Below are positions 8,838 to 18,001 of a stretch of DNA of 64,000 nt, piece after piece. Within the stretch, counting starts at the first letter, position 1; each line of letters opens with the position of its first letter. Both the position numbers and the translations under genes were made by a program. The notes below the pieces were generated by a model, which saw nothing but the letters and a program-made list of their open reading frames with translations, did no database searches and was not told the DNA's origin. Source of the stretch: Bradyrhizobium sp. CSS354 (lineage in GTDB: Bacteria; Pseudomonadota; Alphaproteobacteria; Rhizobiales; Xanthobacteraceae); assembly GCF_029051725.1 (NCBI RefSeq), contig NZ_JAACFU010000007.1, positions 247,501-311,500 on the forward strand, given 5' to 3'.

Positions 8838-9380
8838 ATGACTGACCAGCATTTTGCCCTGTTCGATAGCAAGATCGGCCTGTGCGCCATTGCCTGGGGT
8901 CCGCGCGGCATCAACGGCACGCAACTGCCGATGGGCGGTGAGCAGAAGATCCGCACCCGCATCAGCCAGCGCCATGCCGACGCCAGCGAAGCCGAGCCGA
9001 CCGCCGAAGTGCAGCAGGCGATCGACCGCATTACAAAACTGCTCGCGGGCGAGCCGGATGACCTCACCGATATCCCGCTCGATCTCGATGGCGTGCCCGA
9101 TTTCAACCGCGGCGTCTACGAGATCGCCCGCACTATTCCGCCGGGCAAGACCGTCACCTATGGCGACATCGCCAAGCAACTCGGCGGTGTCGAGCTGTCG
9201 CGCGACGTCGGCCAGGCGCTCGGCCGCAATCCGTGCCCGATCGTCGTGCCCTGCCATCGCGTGCTGGCGGCCGGCAACAAGCCCGGCGGCTTCTCCGCGA
9301 ATGGCGGCGTGGTGACGAAGCTGAAGATGCTGGAGATCGAAGGCGCGCTGGTGAACCACACGCCGAGCTTATTCGATTGA
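8838..9380 (+). CDS. ogt: Methylated-DNA--protein-cysteine S-methyltransferase
   Basis: 180 residues. Suicide repair of O6-alkylguanine and O4-alkylthymine: the alkyl group moves to the Cys of the PCHRV motif, visible in IVVPCHRVLAA. The preceding block (TVTYGDIAKQLG) is the DNA-binding helix-turn-helix with the Tyr that flips the base. The N-terminal ribonuclease-H-like half is present, so this is the full-length Ogt type without an Ada domain. ATG 8838 aligns with family starts. It stands alone and is divergent from the hydrolase pair. Confidence 0.93.
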   Translation: MTDQHFALFDSKIGLCAIAWGPRGINGTQLPMGGEQKIRTRISQRHADASEAEPTAEVQQAIDRITKLLAGEPDDLTDIPLDLDGVPDFNRGVYEIARTIPPGKTVTYGDIAKQLGGVELSRDVGQALGRNPCPIVVPCHRVLAAGNKPGGFSANGGVVTKLKMLEIEGALVNHTPSLFD

Positions 9381-9393
9381 GGCGATGCGGCGG

Positions 9394-10938
9394 CTAGATT
9401 TTCGCTGCCGCCTTCGGCCAATATTTGTCGCGCAGATGCCGCTTCACCAGCTTGCCGGTCGGCGTGCGCGGCAACTCGGCTTCGAAATCGATCGAGCGCG
9501 GGCATTTGATCGTCGAGAGGCGGCTCTTGCAGTAGGCGATCAGGTCGGCCTCCAGCTCCCTGCCGGCGCGCTTGGGATCGTGCGGCTGCACCACCGCCTT
9601 GACCTCTTCGCCCATCTCCTCGTTCGGCACGCCGAACACGGCGACGTCGGCGACCTCCGGGTGGGTGATGAGCACGTCCTCGGTCTCCTGCGGGTAGATG
9701 TTCACGCCGCCGGAGATGATCATGTAGGACTTGCGGTCGGTGAGAAAGAGAAAGCCGTCACTGTCGAGATATCCGACGTCGCCGAGCGTCGACCAGCCTT
9801 TTGCGTTGTAGGCCTTCTTCGTCTTCTCGGGATCGTTGTGATAGGTGAAAACCGGCGCATCGGCGAAATAGACCGTGCCAATCTCGCCTATCGGCTGCTC
9901 CTCGTCGTTCTCGTCCAGAATCTTGATTTTGCCGACCACGGCGCGGCCGACGCTGCCGCGGTGCTCCAGCCATTCTTTCGAGTTGCAGACGGTGACGCCG
10001 TTGCCTTCGGAGCCCGCGTAATACTCGATCAGGATCGACCCCCACCATCCGATCATCTTGGCCTTGACCTCGACCGGGCAAGGTGCGGCAGCGTGGATCG
10101 CGCCCTTCAGCGTCGAGACGTCGTAGCGGTTACGGACTTCGTCCGGCAGCTTCAGCATGCGCACGAACATGGTCGGCACGAGTTGTGACTGCGTCACCCT
10201 GTATTTTTCGACCAGCCTCAGGAAATCTTCAGCGTCAAAGTGCTCCATGATGATGGAGGTGCCGCCGAGCACGACCGCCATCATGTTGAAGCGCAAGGGA
10301 GCCGCGTGATAGAGCGGCGCCGGCGAGAGATAAGTCGTCTCCGCGTTCATGCCGCACATGTTGGCGCAGAGCACGCGCAGAAACGCGTTCGGCTCGTCGA
10401 TCGGCTTGCCCTCGAACGCCTTTTTGATGCCCTTGGGCCGGCCGGTGGTGCCCGACGAATACAGCATGTCATAGCCGGCGACCTCGTCGGCGATCGGCGT
10501 TGTCGGCTGCGCGGCGGCTTCTTTGTCGTAGGAGCGGAAGCCGGCCTGCGGCTCGTCCATCATGTAGAAGACCGGCTCGCCGGCTGCACCCCTGATCAGG
10601 GCCCTGATCTGGTCGGCGCATTTCGGCGTCGTGATCACGACCTTGGCGCCACAATCGGCGATGATGTAGTCGATCTCGTCCTGCTTCAGATAGCGGCTGA
10701 TCGCGGTGTAATAGAGCCCGCTGCGTTGCGCGGCCCAGCAGATTTCCATGAAGGCGAGACGGTTCTCCATCAGCAACGCGATGTGGTCGCCGGCTTTCAG
10801 CCCCAGCGAGCGGAACAGGTGCGCGCCCTGGTTCGAGAGCTCGTCGAGCTCGCGATAGGTGATCGCCTTGCCGGTCCCGGCCATCTGATAGGCGATCTTG
10901 TCGGGTGTGGCGCGGGCGTGGATGGAGGGGTGAGTCAT
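9394..10938 (-). CDS. Acyl-CoA synthetase (AMP-forming)
   Basis: 514 residues, ANL superfamily. The phosphate-binding loop YSSGTTGRPKG is at about 160-170, and the C-terminal catalytic Lys is in PTGKLVKR (K496). It activates a carboxylic acid to its CoA thioester through an acyl-adenylate. The sequence resembles the medium/long-chain and cyclic-acid ligases, not acetyl-CoA synthetase. The thiolase gene lies upstream on the same strand, with a palindromic repeat between, and the TetR regulator is divergent beyond it. It is therefore probably part of the same acyl-CoA catabolic unit. Confidence 0.9.
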   Translation of the reverse strand: MTHPSIHARATPDKIAYQMAGTGKAITYRELDELSNQGAHLFRSLGLKAGDHIALLMENRLAFMEICWAAQRSGLYYTAISRYLKQDEIDYIIADCGAKVVITTPKCADQIRALIRGAAGEPVFYMMDEPQAGFRSYDKEAAAQPTTPIADEVAGYDMLYSSGTTGRPKGIKKAFEGKPIDEPNAFLRVLCANMCGMNAETTYLSPAPLYHAAPLRFNMMAVVLGGTSIIMEHFDAEDFLRLVEKYRVTQSQLVPTMFVRMLKLPDEVRNRYDVSTLKGAIHAAAPCPVEVKAKMIGWWGSILIEYYAGSEGNGVTVCNSKEWLEHRGSVGRAVVGKIKILDENDEEQPIGEIGTVYFADAPVFTYHNDPEKTKKAYNAKGWSTLGDVGYLDSDGFLFLTDRKSYMIISGGVNIYPQETEDVLITHPEVADVAVFGVPNEEMGEEVKAVVQPHDPKRAGRELEADLIAYCKSRLSTIKCPRSIDFEAELPRTPTGKLVKRHLRDKYWPKAAAKI

Positions 10939-10961
10939 CGCCGAGATCTCGCAACGTAAAC

Positions 10962-11108
10962 GGTGTCATCCCGGCCTAGTGCGCAATTGCGCACGGGGGG
11001 CCGGGATCGATAGCCACCGATCCAAACTGTTGAACGCGATGTCGCCCCTGCGCAGCTTAACCACAGGCTCGTGTGGTTATGGGTCCCGGCCTTCGCCGGG
11101 ACGACACC
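10962..11108. repeat. Palindromic intergenic repeat, family B copy 1
   Basis: Begins GGTGTCATCCCGGCC and ends with the complementary GGCCTTCGCCGGGACGACACC. Internal hairpins include GTGCGCAATTGCGCAC and the CCACAGGCTCGTGTGG region. The outer ends resemble the element at 63347-63474. Confidence 0.7.
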
Positions 11109-11125
11109 ATTAGCGACGCAGCAGC

Positions 11126-12298
11126 TTACAGCCGCTCCACGATCGTCACGTTGGCCATGCCACCACCTTCGCACATGGTCTGAAGGCCGTAGCGCTTGCC
11201 GCGCTGATGCAGGGCATGCACCAGCGTCGTCATCAGCTTGGTGCCGGAGCCGCCGAGCGGATGGCCGAGCGCGATGGCGCCGCCATTGACGTTGAGACGC
11301 TCCGGATCGGCGCCGGTGGTCTTCAGCCACCCCGTCGGCACCGAGGCAAAGGCCTCGTTGACTTCGAACAGGTCGATGTCGTCGATCGTCATGCCTGCCT
11401 TCTCCAGTGCGCGCTTGGTGGCGTGCAGCGGTGCATCGAGCATGATCACGGGGTCGCCCCCCATCATGGTCATGTGGTGGACGCGCGCCAGCGGCTTCAC
11501 GCCAAGCTGCTTGAGGCCACGCTCGTTCACCACCATCACGCCGGAGGCGCCGTCGCAGATCTGGCTGGCGCTGGCCGCGGAAAGCTTGCCGTTCTCGGCG
11601 ATCAGCTTGACGCCCTTGATGCCGTCGAGCGTGGCGTCGAAGCGGATACCCTCGTCGATGTGGTGGGTGTCCTTGGAGCCGTCGGCGCGGGTGATCTCGA
11701 GCGGCACGATCTCCTTTTTGAAGTGGCCGGCCTGCGTCGCCGCGATCGCGCGCTGATGGCTGTTGTAGGAGTACTGGTCGAGCTCGTCCTTGGAGAGGCC
11801 GTACTTCTCGGCCATCATCTCGGCACCGGTGAACTGGCTGAACACGATGTTCGGATAACGCTGCTCGATACCCGGGCTCTTGTAATTGCCAAAGCCGTTC
11901 TTGGCCGGAAGCTGCGACGACAGGCCCATCGGCACGCGCGTCATCGATTCCACGCCGGCGGCGATCACCACGTCCATCGCGCCGGACATCACGGCCTGGG
12001 CTGCGAAGTGCAGCGCCTGCTGCGAGGAGCCGCACTGGCGGTCGATCGAGGTGCCCGGCACGCTCTCCGGCAGCTTCGAGGCCATGATCGCGTTGCGCGC
12101 GACGTTGTTGGACTGCTCGCCGACCTGCATGACGCAACCCATGATCACATCCTCGACCAGCGCGGGATCGACTTTGGTGCGATCGACCAGCTCGTTCAGG
12201 ACCTTCGCGGCGAGATCTGCCGGATGCCATCCGGCGAGGCGACCCCCCTTGCGCCCACCGGCGGTACGCGCAGCGGCGACGATGTAAGCCTCGGCCAT
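11126..12298 (-). CDS. Acetyl-CoA C-acyltransferase (thiolase)
   Basis: 390 residues, standard thiolase length. The acyl-accepting Cys is C89 in DRQCGSSQQA, the conserved His is in GHPLGGSG, and the second catalytic Cys is in the C-terminal MCEGGGMAN block (C376). It cleaves 3-ketoacyl-CoA with CoA in the last step of beta-oxidation, or condenses in reverse. The GGG after the second Cys and the QQAL context are typical of degradative thiolases beside acyl-CoA dehydrogenases. Start ATG 12298. Divergent from the TetR gene with an operator-like palindrome between. Confidence 0.92.
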   Translation of the reverse strand: MAEAYIVAAARTAGGRKGGRLAGWHPADLAAKVLNELVDRTKVDPALVEDVIMGCVMQVGEQSNNVARNAIMASKLPESVPGTSIDRQCGSSQQALHFAAQAVMSGAMDVVIAAGVESMTRVPMGLSSQLPAKNGFGNYKSPGIEQRYPNIVFSQFTGAEMMAEKYGLSKDELDQYSYNSHQRAIAATQAGHFKKEIVPLEITRADGSKDTHHIDEGIRFDATLDGIKGVKLIAENGKLSAASASQICDGASGVMVVNERGLKQLGVKPLARVHHMTMMGGDPVIMLDAPLHATKRALEKAGMTIDDIDLFEVNEAFASVPTGWLKTTGADPERLNVNGGAIALGHPLGGSGTKLMTTLVHALHQRGKRYGLQTMCEGGGMANVTIVERL

Positions 12299-12367
12299 GT
12301 CGGTTTCTCCCTGGATTATTTTGAACGGTTGGTTGTCGGGGCGGATTTAAGGGGTGAGTGGTTGGTT

Positions 12368-12387
12368 AGTCAATTGATCAATTAACT
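12368..12387. promoter_or_regulatory. Imperfect 20-bp palindrome, candidate TetR operator
   Basis: AGT-C-AATTGATCAATT-A-ACT has a perfect 12-bp core with matching outer triplets and one mismatched pair. It lies in the intergenic region between the divergent thiolase and TetR genes, where an operator acting on both would be expected. Confidence 0.55.
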
Positions 12388-12450
12388 CTTGTGGGGAGGC
12401 GCTGCTTGGGCTTATCTGCGGCCGCTCTCGCGCCAAAATCAGGGATCTCC

Positions 12451-13110
12451 GTGACTACCAGCGTACCGAACAGGCTCCCCAGCGGAAAGAATTCCACGGC
12501 AGAGAAATTGCTCGTGGCCGCGAGCGAGCTGATGATCGAACGCTCCTCGATCGAGATTTCGCTGAGCGACATCGCCCAGAAGTCTGGCGCCAACGCCGCG
12601 CTGGTCAAATATCACTTCGGCAACAAGGACGGCCTGCTGTTGGCGCTGCTCGAGCGCGACGCGGGAACGGAACTGTCCAATCTCGAATATCTGCTGGCGC
12701 AGCCGATCACGCCGACCGCGAAGCTGAAGCTGCATATCGGCGGTATCATCCGCGCCTATCACCGGTTTCCCTACATGAACCGGCTGATCCACTATCTGCT
12801 GCACGAGAGCGTCGCCGGCTCTGCGGACGAAGTCTCGAAATTCTTCGTCGCACCGCTGCTGGATTTCCATCGCCGCCTGCTCGCCGAAGGCGTCAGTCAG
12901 GGCGAATTCCGCGCTACCGATCCGGTGCTGTTCTACACCAGCCTGATCGGCGCCTGCGATCATCTGTTCTTCGGCCGGCACGCGATGTCACGCGCGACCG
13001 GCGTCGGCCCGGTCACCGACGACGTCTGCCGGCAATACATCAAGCACATGGAAACGCTGATCTGCGGCGGCATCCTCACGAATATCGAGGAAGCTGCCGC
13101 GGCCGGATGA
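12451..13110 (+). CDS. TetR/AcrR family transcriptional regulator
   Basis: 219 residues from GTG 12451, which has AGGGA upstream; an in-frame GTG at 12391 would add 20 residues. The helix-turn-helix is in residues 30-60 (ISLSDIAQKSGANAALVKYHF). The C-terminal ligand domain ends with helices resembling TetR_C domains of fatty-acid and aromatic-acid regulators. By position it probably represses the divergent thiolase and ligase and the plus-strand SDR, hydratase, ligase and dehydrogenase genes, released by an acyl-CoA ligand. That role is inferred. Confidence 0.87.
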   Translation: MTTSVPNRLPSGKNSTAEKLLVAASELMIERSSIEISLSDIAQKSGANAALVKYHFGNKDGLLLALLERDAGTELSNLEYLLAQPITPTAKLKLHIGGIIRAYHRFPYMNRLIHYLLHESVAGSADEVSKFFVAPLLDFHRRLLAEGVSQGEFRATDPVLFYTSLIGACDHLFFGRHAMSRATGVGPVTDDVCRQYIKHMETLICGGILTNIEEAAAAG

Positions 13111-13164
13111 TCCGGCCAGAACGCAGAAGTCTAGAGAAGAAACGCCCAAGGAAAGGTACAAGCG

Positions 13165-13923
13165 ATGCAGTTGAAAGACGTAGCCGTTCTCATCACCGGC
13201 GGCGGGTCGGGCCTTGGCGCCGCGACCGCCCGCGCCATGGCCGCCAAGGGCGCCAAGATCGGCGTGATCGACCAGAGCAAGGAAAACGCCGAGAAGGTTG
13301 CCGCCGAAGTGAAGGGCATCGCGCTTCACGCCGACGTCACCAACGAGGAGCAGATCAAGGCGGCGATCGCCAAGGCGGAGGCCGCGCACGGCGTCGCGCG
13401 CGTGCTAATGAACTGCGCCGGCATCGGCGGCTCGCAGCGCATCGTCGGCCGCGACGGCGTCTACCCGCTCGAAAAGTTCGCGCGCATCATCAACGTCAAT
13501 TTGATCGGCACCTTCAACTGCCTGCGTCTGTTCGCCGAGCGCCTCGTTACGATCGAGCCGGTCGGTGAAGAACGTGGCGTCATTGTCAACACGGCGTCGG
13601 TCGCGGCTTACGAAGGCCAGATCGGCCAGATCGCTTATGCGGCGTCGAAGGGTGGCGTCGTCGGTCTCACGCTGCCGGCCGCGCGCGACCTCGCGAGCCA
13701 GAAGATCCGCGTCAACACCATCGCGCCCGGCCTGTTCCTGACGCCGCTGCTGATGGGCTTGAACGAAGAGGCCCGCAAGAGCTTAGGGGCTCAGGTGCCG
13801 CATCCCGCGCGTCTCGGCGACGCCAATGAATACGGCTCGTTGGCCGTGCACATCGTCGAGAACCCGATGCTCAATGGCGAGACCATTCGCCTCGACGGCG
13901 CGATCCGCATGGCGCCGCGGTAG
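13165..13923 (+). CDS. SDR family 3-hydroxyacyl-CoA dehydrogenase (HSD17B10-like)
   Basis: 252 residues, classical SDR. NAD binding at TGGGSGLG (residues 11-18), NCAG at 83-86, and the catalytic S145, Y158 and K162. An Asp follows the second strand (GVIDQ), so NAD is the likely cofactor. The insertion GEERGVIVNTASVAAYEGQIGQ matches the HSD10 type of 3-hydroxyacyl-CoA dehydrogenase, not FabG. It would oxidise 3-hydroxyacyl-CoA to the 3-keto substrate of the thiolase encoded at 11126-12298. It follows the TetR gene by 54 nt and is probably co-transcribed with it. Confidence 0.9.
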   Translation: MQLKDVAVLITGGGSGLGAATARAMAAKGAKIGVIDQSKENAEKVAAEVKGIALHADVTNEEQIKAAIAKAEAAHGVARVLMNCAGIGGSQRIVGRDGVYPLEKFARIINVNLIGTFNCLRLFAERLVTIEPVGEERGVIVNTASVAAYEGQIGQIAYAASKGGVVGLTLPAARDLASQKIRVNTIAPGLFLTPLLMGLNEEARKSLGAQVPHPARLGDANEYGSLAVHIVENPMLNGETIRLDGAIRMAPR

Positions 13924-13933
13924 GACTCTTTTT

Positions 13934-14067
13934 CCTTCTCCCCTTGTGGGAGAAGGTGGCGCGCGTAGCGCGCCGGATGAGGGGTCTCTATCCGCGGAGA
14001 CAGACCCCTCACCCAAGCGAATTCCGGGTTCGCAGCGTACATGCCCTCTCCCACAAGGGGAGAGGGC
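13934..14067. repeat. Palindromic intergenic repeat, family C
   Basis: CCTTCTCCCCTTGTGGGAGAAGG at the left end and CCCTCTCCCACAAGGGGAGAGGG at the right end are each self-complementary and also pair with each other. GGCGCGCGTAGCGCGCC and the AGACCCCTC / GAGGGGTCT pair lie between. Confidence 0.75.
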
Positions 14068-14110
14068 GCAGCAATCGGCACCGCGAACGGCGGCAAGCAC
14101 GAGGCGCCTC

Positions 14111-14917
14111 ATGTCCCAACCGCTGCTGATCGAGCACAATGACGGCGTCGACACCGTGATGCTCAATCGTCCCGAACACCTCAACGCGCTCGATCCTGCG
14201 CTGATCGACGCGCTCAACGTCTATTTCCAGGGCCTTCAGCGCAACCGCGACACGCGCGTCGTGGTGCTGAAGGGCGCCGGCAAGAACTTCTGTGCGGGCC
14301 TCGACCTCAAGGCCGCGATGGCGCGCCGTGCCGGGCAGCAGGAGCCGCCTGACGTCACCGAGTCGCTGGATTCGCAGCGGCGCATCGCCGACATCGTGAT
14401 GCTGATGCGGCGCTGTCCGCAGCCGATCCTCGCGCTGGTACAGGGCGCGGCGGCCGGCGGCGGCTTTGCACTGGCGCTCGCCTCCGATATCCGCATCGCG
14501 GCGAGATCGGCGCGGATGAACTGCGCCTTCATCAAGCTCGGCCTTGGCGGCTGCGACATCGGCACCAGCTATTTCCTGCCACGCCTGGTCGGTGTCTCCG
14601 TTGCCTCGGAGCTGATCCTCACGGGACGCTTCATCGGCGCCGAACGCGCACTCGCGGTCGGGCTGGTCTCCGAGGTCGTTGACGAAGACAAGCTCGACGC
14701 CGCCGCCGAACCCTATGTCGACGCGCTCATCACGGCGTCGCCCGTGGGTCTGCGCCTGTCCAAGGAATGTCTCAACATGAGCGTCGATGCCGGATCGCTG
14801 GAAGCCGTGATCGCGATGGAGGATCGCAACCAGGTCCTGTGCAGCCGCTCCGAGGAATTTTCGGAAGGCATCAGGGCCTTCCTTGAGAAGCGAAAGCCTG
14901 TCTATATCAGACGCTGA
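14111..14917 (+). CDS. Enoyl-CoA hydratase/isomerase family protein lacking both canonical catalytic Glu
   Basis: 268 residues, crotonase fold. The first oxyanion-hole loop is intact (FCAGLDL), as is the later LPRLVG block. The position of the classic Glu144 (usually CELA) reads GGGFALA, and that of Glu164 (usually PEI) reads AFIKLG, so neither water-activating Glu is present. This resembles the subgroup with a GCDIGTSYFLPR signature, where hydratase activity is doubtful. It sits between the dehydrogenase and the feruloyl-CoA-synthase-like ligase, so it may isomerise or bind a CoA thioester of the pathway. ATG 14111 is the natural start, directly after a palindromic repeat. Confidence 0.87.
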   Translation: MSQPLLIEHNDGVDTVMLNRPEHLNALDPALIDALNVYFQGLQRNRDTRVVVLKGAGKNFCAGLDLKAAMARRAGQQEPPDVTESLDSQRRIADIVMLMRRCPQPILALVQGAAAGGGFALALASDIRIAARSARMNCAFIKLGLGGCDIGTSYFLPRLVGVSVASELILTGRFIGAERALAVGLVSEVVDEDKLDAAAEPYVDALITASPVGLRLSKECLNMSVDAGSLEAVIAMEDRNQVLCSRSEEFSEGIRAFLEKRKPVYIRR

Positions 14918-14960
14918 CAATGAAGATCCGTAAAGGACGAGAAATTCCGGGAGACGCAAA

Positions 14961-16832
14961 ATGAGTGGAAGCGCGGCGGCGGTGATGACGAAGCCCGCCT
15001 TTCGCAAGGTCAAGTGGCTTGCGCGCGACATCGATGTCGAGCACCGCGACGACGGCACGGTGGTGCTGAAGTCGCGCATCCCGCTGCAGACCTACGAGAA
15101 GCATATCCCGGCTTCGCTGGCAAAATGGGCGAAGGAAGCGCCCGAGCGGATCTGGCTTGCCCAGCGCGACGGCCCTAACCGCGAATGGCGTAAGGTGTCC
15201 TATGGGGAGGCCAAGCGCACCGTGGATGCGTTGACGCAAGGCCTGCTCAATCTCGCGCTCGACGGCCGCCCGGTCACGATCCTCTCCGGCAATTCGATCG
15301 AGCACGCGCTGATGACGCAGGCGGCGATGCAGGCGCGCGTCCCGGCCGCGCCTGTCTCGCCGGCCTACTCCTTGATGAGCCATGATCACGTCAAGCTGAA
15401 ATATCTGTTCGACCTGATTAAGCCGGGCGTGGTGATGGTGCAGGACGGCCCGGCCTTCGAGAAGGCGCTGAAAGCGCTCGATCTCACAGGCGTCACCGTC
15501 GTTCACGTCTTGCGGCCATGCGAGGGTATCGCGAGCGTCAGCTTTGCCGAGCTCGCGGCGACGGCCGTGACTGCCGATGTCGAAGCGTCGATCGCGAAGA
15601 TCACGCCTGAGACCGTCGGCAAGCTGCTGTTCACGTCAGGCTCGACCGGCATGCCCAAGGCCGTCATCAACACGCAAGCGATGATGTGCGCCAATGCGGC
15701 GATGATGATGCAGGTGCGGCCGCGCGATCCCAGCGGTCCGATCTCGACCATGCTGGACTGGATGCCCTGGAACCACACTATGGGCGGCAACGCGGCGTTC
15801 CACCCGATTCTGGTCGATGGCGGCACACTCTATATCGATGACGGCCGGCCGATGCCGGGCCAATTCGATGAGACGCTGCGCAATCTGCGCGAGATCTCGC
15901 CGACCTACTACGCCAACGTGCCCGCCGGCTATGCCGCGCTCGCCGCCGCCATGGAGAAGGACGACGCGCTGTGCCGTTCCTTCTTCAAGAACCTCTCGAT
16001 CATGGCCTATGGCGGCGCGCGGCTGCCGGATGATCTCTACGACCGCATGCAGGCTCTCGCCGTGAAGACCACCGGCGAGCGCATCGTGTTCTACACCGGC
16101 TGGGGCTCGACCGAGACCGCGCCGACCTCGACCGGCACCTATTGGGACACCGAGCGCGTCGGCCTCATCGGCCTGCCGTTCCCCGGCGTCGAGTTGAAGA
16201 TGGTGCCGTGCGGCTCGAAATACGAGTTGCGCCTGCGTGGCGTCAACGTCACGCCTGGCTATTTCGGCCAGCCTGATCTGACGAAGAAGATGTTCGACGA
16301 GGAAGGTTTTTATTGCATCGGTGACGCCGGCGTCTTCGTCGACGACACCGATCCGGTGAAAGGCATCATCTTTGCCGGGCGCGTGGTGGAAGATTTCAAG
16401 CTGACCACCGGCACCTTCGTCCACGTCGGCTCGCTGCGCACCGATGCCATCGCGGCCGCGACGCCCGTCGTGCATGATGCGCTGGTCGCGGGGCAGGATC
16501 GCGCCTTCATCGGCCTGCTGGCCTGGCCGAACCTGCATGCCTGCCGCCAACTTGTCGGCAAGGCAGATCTCAGCTTCGAGGATGCAGTGAAGCATCCCGA
16601 GGTGATCGCCTGCTTCAGGCGCGGGCTGGAGGCTCACAACAAGGAGTGCGAAGGCGCCAGCAGCCGCATCATCGCGCGTGCCATGCTGATGGCCGAGCCG
16701 CCCTCGATCGACGGCAACGAGCTCACCGACAAGGGCTACATCAACCAGCGCGCCGGCCTCGAGCGCCGTGCCCCGCTGGTCGAGCGGCTTTATGCCGACA
16801 AGCCTGACCAGGACGTCATCGTTCTCAAGTAA
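14961..16832 (+). CDS. fcs: Feruloyl-CoA synthase-like acid--CoA ligase
   Basis: 623 residues, a long ANL ligase. The P-loop FTSGSTGMPKAVINTQ begins near residue 224, and the P-loop plus its NTQ extension is a hallmark of feruloyl-CoA synthases. The WMPWNHTMGGN and YGGARLPDDLYDR blocks also match. It would activate ferulate or another phenylpropenoic acid with ATP and CoA. The C-terminal catalytic Lys seen in ordinary ligases is replaced by a NELTDKGYINQ context, which is normal for this family. The neighbouring dehydrogenases and thiolase suggest side-chain beta-oxidation. No vanillin dehydrogenase is present, so the actual substrate may differ. Confidence 0.87.
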   Translation: MSGSAAAVMTKPAFRKVKWLARDIDVEHRDDGTVVLKSRIPLQTYEKHIPASLAKWAKEAPERIWLAQRDGPNREWRKVSYGEAKRTVDALTQGLLNLALDGRPVTILSGNSIEHALMTQAAMQARVPAAPVSPAYSLMSHDHVKLKYLFDLIKPGVVMVQDGPAFEKALKALDLTGVTVVHVLRPCEGIASVSFAELAATAVTADVEASIAKITPETVGKLLFTSGSTGMPKAVINTQAMMCANAAMMMQVRPRDPSGPISTMLDWMPWNHTMGGNAAFHPILVDGGTLYIDDGRPMPGQFDETLRNLREISPTYYANVPAGYAALAAAMEKDDALCRSFFKNLSIMAYGGARLPDDLYDRMQALAVKTTGERIVFYTGWGSTETAPTSTGTYWDTERVGLIGLPFPGVELKMVPCGSKYELRLRGVNVTPGYFGQPDLTKKMFDEEGFYCIGDAGVFVDDTDPVKGIIFAGRVVEDFKLTTGTFVHVGSLRTDAIAAATPVVHDALVAGQDRAFIGLLAWPNLHACRQLVGKADLSFEDAVKHPEVIACFRRGLEAHNKECEGASSRIIARAMLMAEPPSIDGNELTDKGYINQRAGLERRAPLVERLYADKPDQDVIVLK

Positions 16833-16859
16833 TCGACATCATCAACACGGATACGCGCC

Positions 16860-17987
16860 ATGAACTTCGATTTTTCCGACGACCAGAAGCAGCTCCGCGA
16901 TCAGGCGCGCAAATTCCTCACCGAGAAATGCTCGCCCAAAGCTGTACGCGCAGTCCTCGACGGCAAGGCGCCATACGACAAGGAACTCTGGAAGGGCCTC
17001 GCCGAGATGGGTTTTCTCGGTGTCGCTATTCCCGAGGATTTTGGTGGCGCCGGCGCCGGTCATCTCGAGCTTTGCGTGATCGCTGAAGAGATGGGCCGGG
17101 CGAACGCGCCGGTGCCGTTTTCCTCCACGGTGTATCTCGCTGCTGAAGCGCTGCTGATCGCGGGCAATGAGGCGCAGAAGAAGAAATGGTTGCCGGCGAT
17201 TGCCTCGGGCGAGGCGATCGGCACGCTGGCGCTGTTCGAGGACAAGGGCAATCCGTCGCCGAAGACCATCAAGCTCACGGCTGCCAATGGCGTGCTCAAC
17301 GGTGTCAAGAAGCCGGTCGCCGATGGCGCGATCGCCGACTTCGCGTTGGTCGCGGCACGCACGGGATCGAGCGGACGCGACGGCGACATCTCCTTGTTCA
17401 TCGTTGATCTCAAGGACGGCGGCGTGGAGGTGAAAAGCCTGACCAATCTCGATCCGACCCGCGGACAGGCCGAGATCACTTTCAGGGATTGCAAGGCCGA
17501 ACTGCTGGGCGCCGCCGGCGAAGGCTGGAGCATCTTGACTCAAGTGCTTGATCGCGCCGCGGTGCTCTGCGCGTTCGAGCAGGTGGGCGGCTCCGACCGC
17601 GCGCTGGAGATGGGCCGCGACTACGCGCTCGACCGCATCGCCTTCGGCCGACAGATCGGCTCGTTCCAGGCCGTCAAGCACATGCTGGCGGACATGTACG
17701 TGTCGGCGACGCTGGCGCGTTCCAACAGCTATTACGGCGCTTGGGCGCTCTCGACCAACGCCGCGGAGCTGCCGGAAGCCGCCGCCGCGGCCCGCATCAG
17801 CGCGACGCAGGCGTTCCAGCACTGCGCCAAGAACAACATTCAGGTTCACGGCGGCATGGGTTTCACCTGGGAGTTCGACTGCCACATGTACTACCGCCGC
17901 GCCAACGCCATGGCGCTCGGGCTCGGCAGCCTGTCCTATTGGGAAGACCAATTGATCGACCGCATGCGTAAGAAGAATGCGGCGTAG
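16860..17987 (+). CDS. Acyl-CoA dehydrogenase (short subunit type)
   Basis: 375 residues with the three acyl-CoA-dehydrogenase domains: N-terminal helical, middle beta with a PVADGAIADFALVAA region, and C-terminal helical with HGGMGFTWEFD. No Glu appears at the classic C-terminal YEGT site; the chain ends soon after the CHMYYRRA helix. Dehydrogenases of this build often pair with a longer partner into heterotetramers, as described for pimeloyl-CoA and steroid side-chain dehydrogenases. Its gene is 27 nt after the ligase and 14 nt before a 415-residue dehydrogenase, which is the likely partner. Confidence 0.88.
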   Translation: MNFDFSDDQKQLRDQARKFLTEKCSPKAVRAVLDGKAPYDKELWKGLAEMGFLGVAIPEDFGGAGAGHLELCVIAEEMGRANAPVPFSSTVYLAAEALLIAGNEAQKKKWLPAIASGEAIGTLALFEDKGNPSPKTIKLTAANGVLNGVKKPVADGAIADFALVAARTGSSGRDGDISLFIVDLKDGGVEVKSLTNLDPTRGQAEITFRDCKAELLGAAGEGWSILTQVLDRAAVLCAFEQVGGSDRALEMGRDYALDRIAFGRQIGSFQAVKHMLADMYVSATLARSNSYYGAWALSTNAAELPEAAAAARISATQAFQHCAKNNIQVHGGMGFTWEFDCHMYYRRANAMALGLGSLSYWEDQLIDRMRKKNAA

Positions 17988-18001
17988 GCAAAGGCAACGT
18001 C

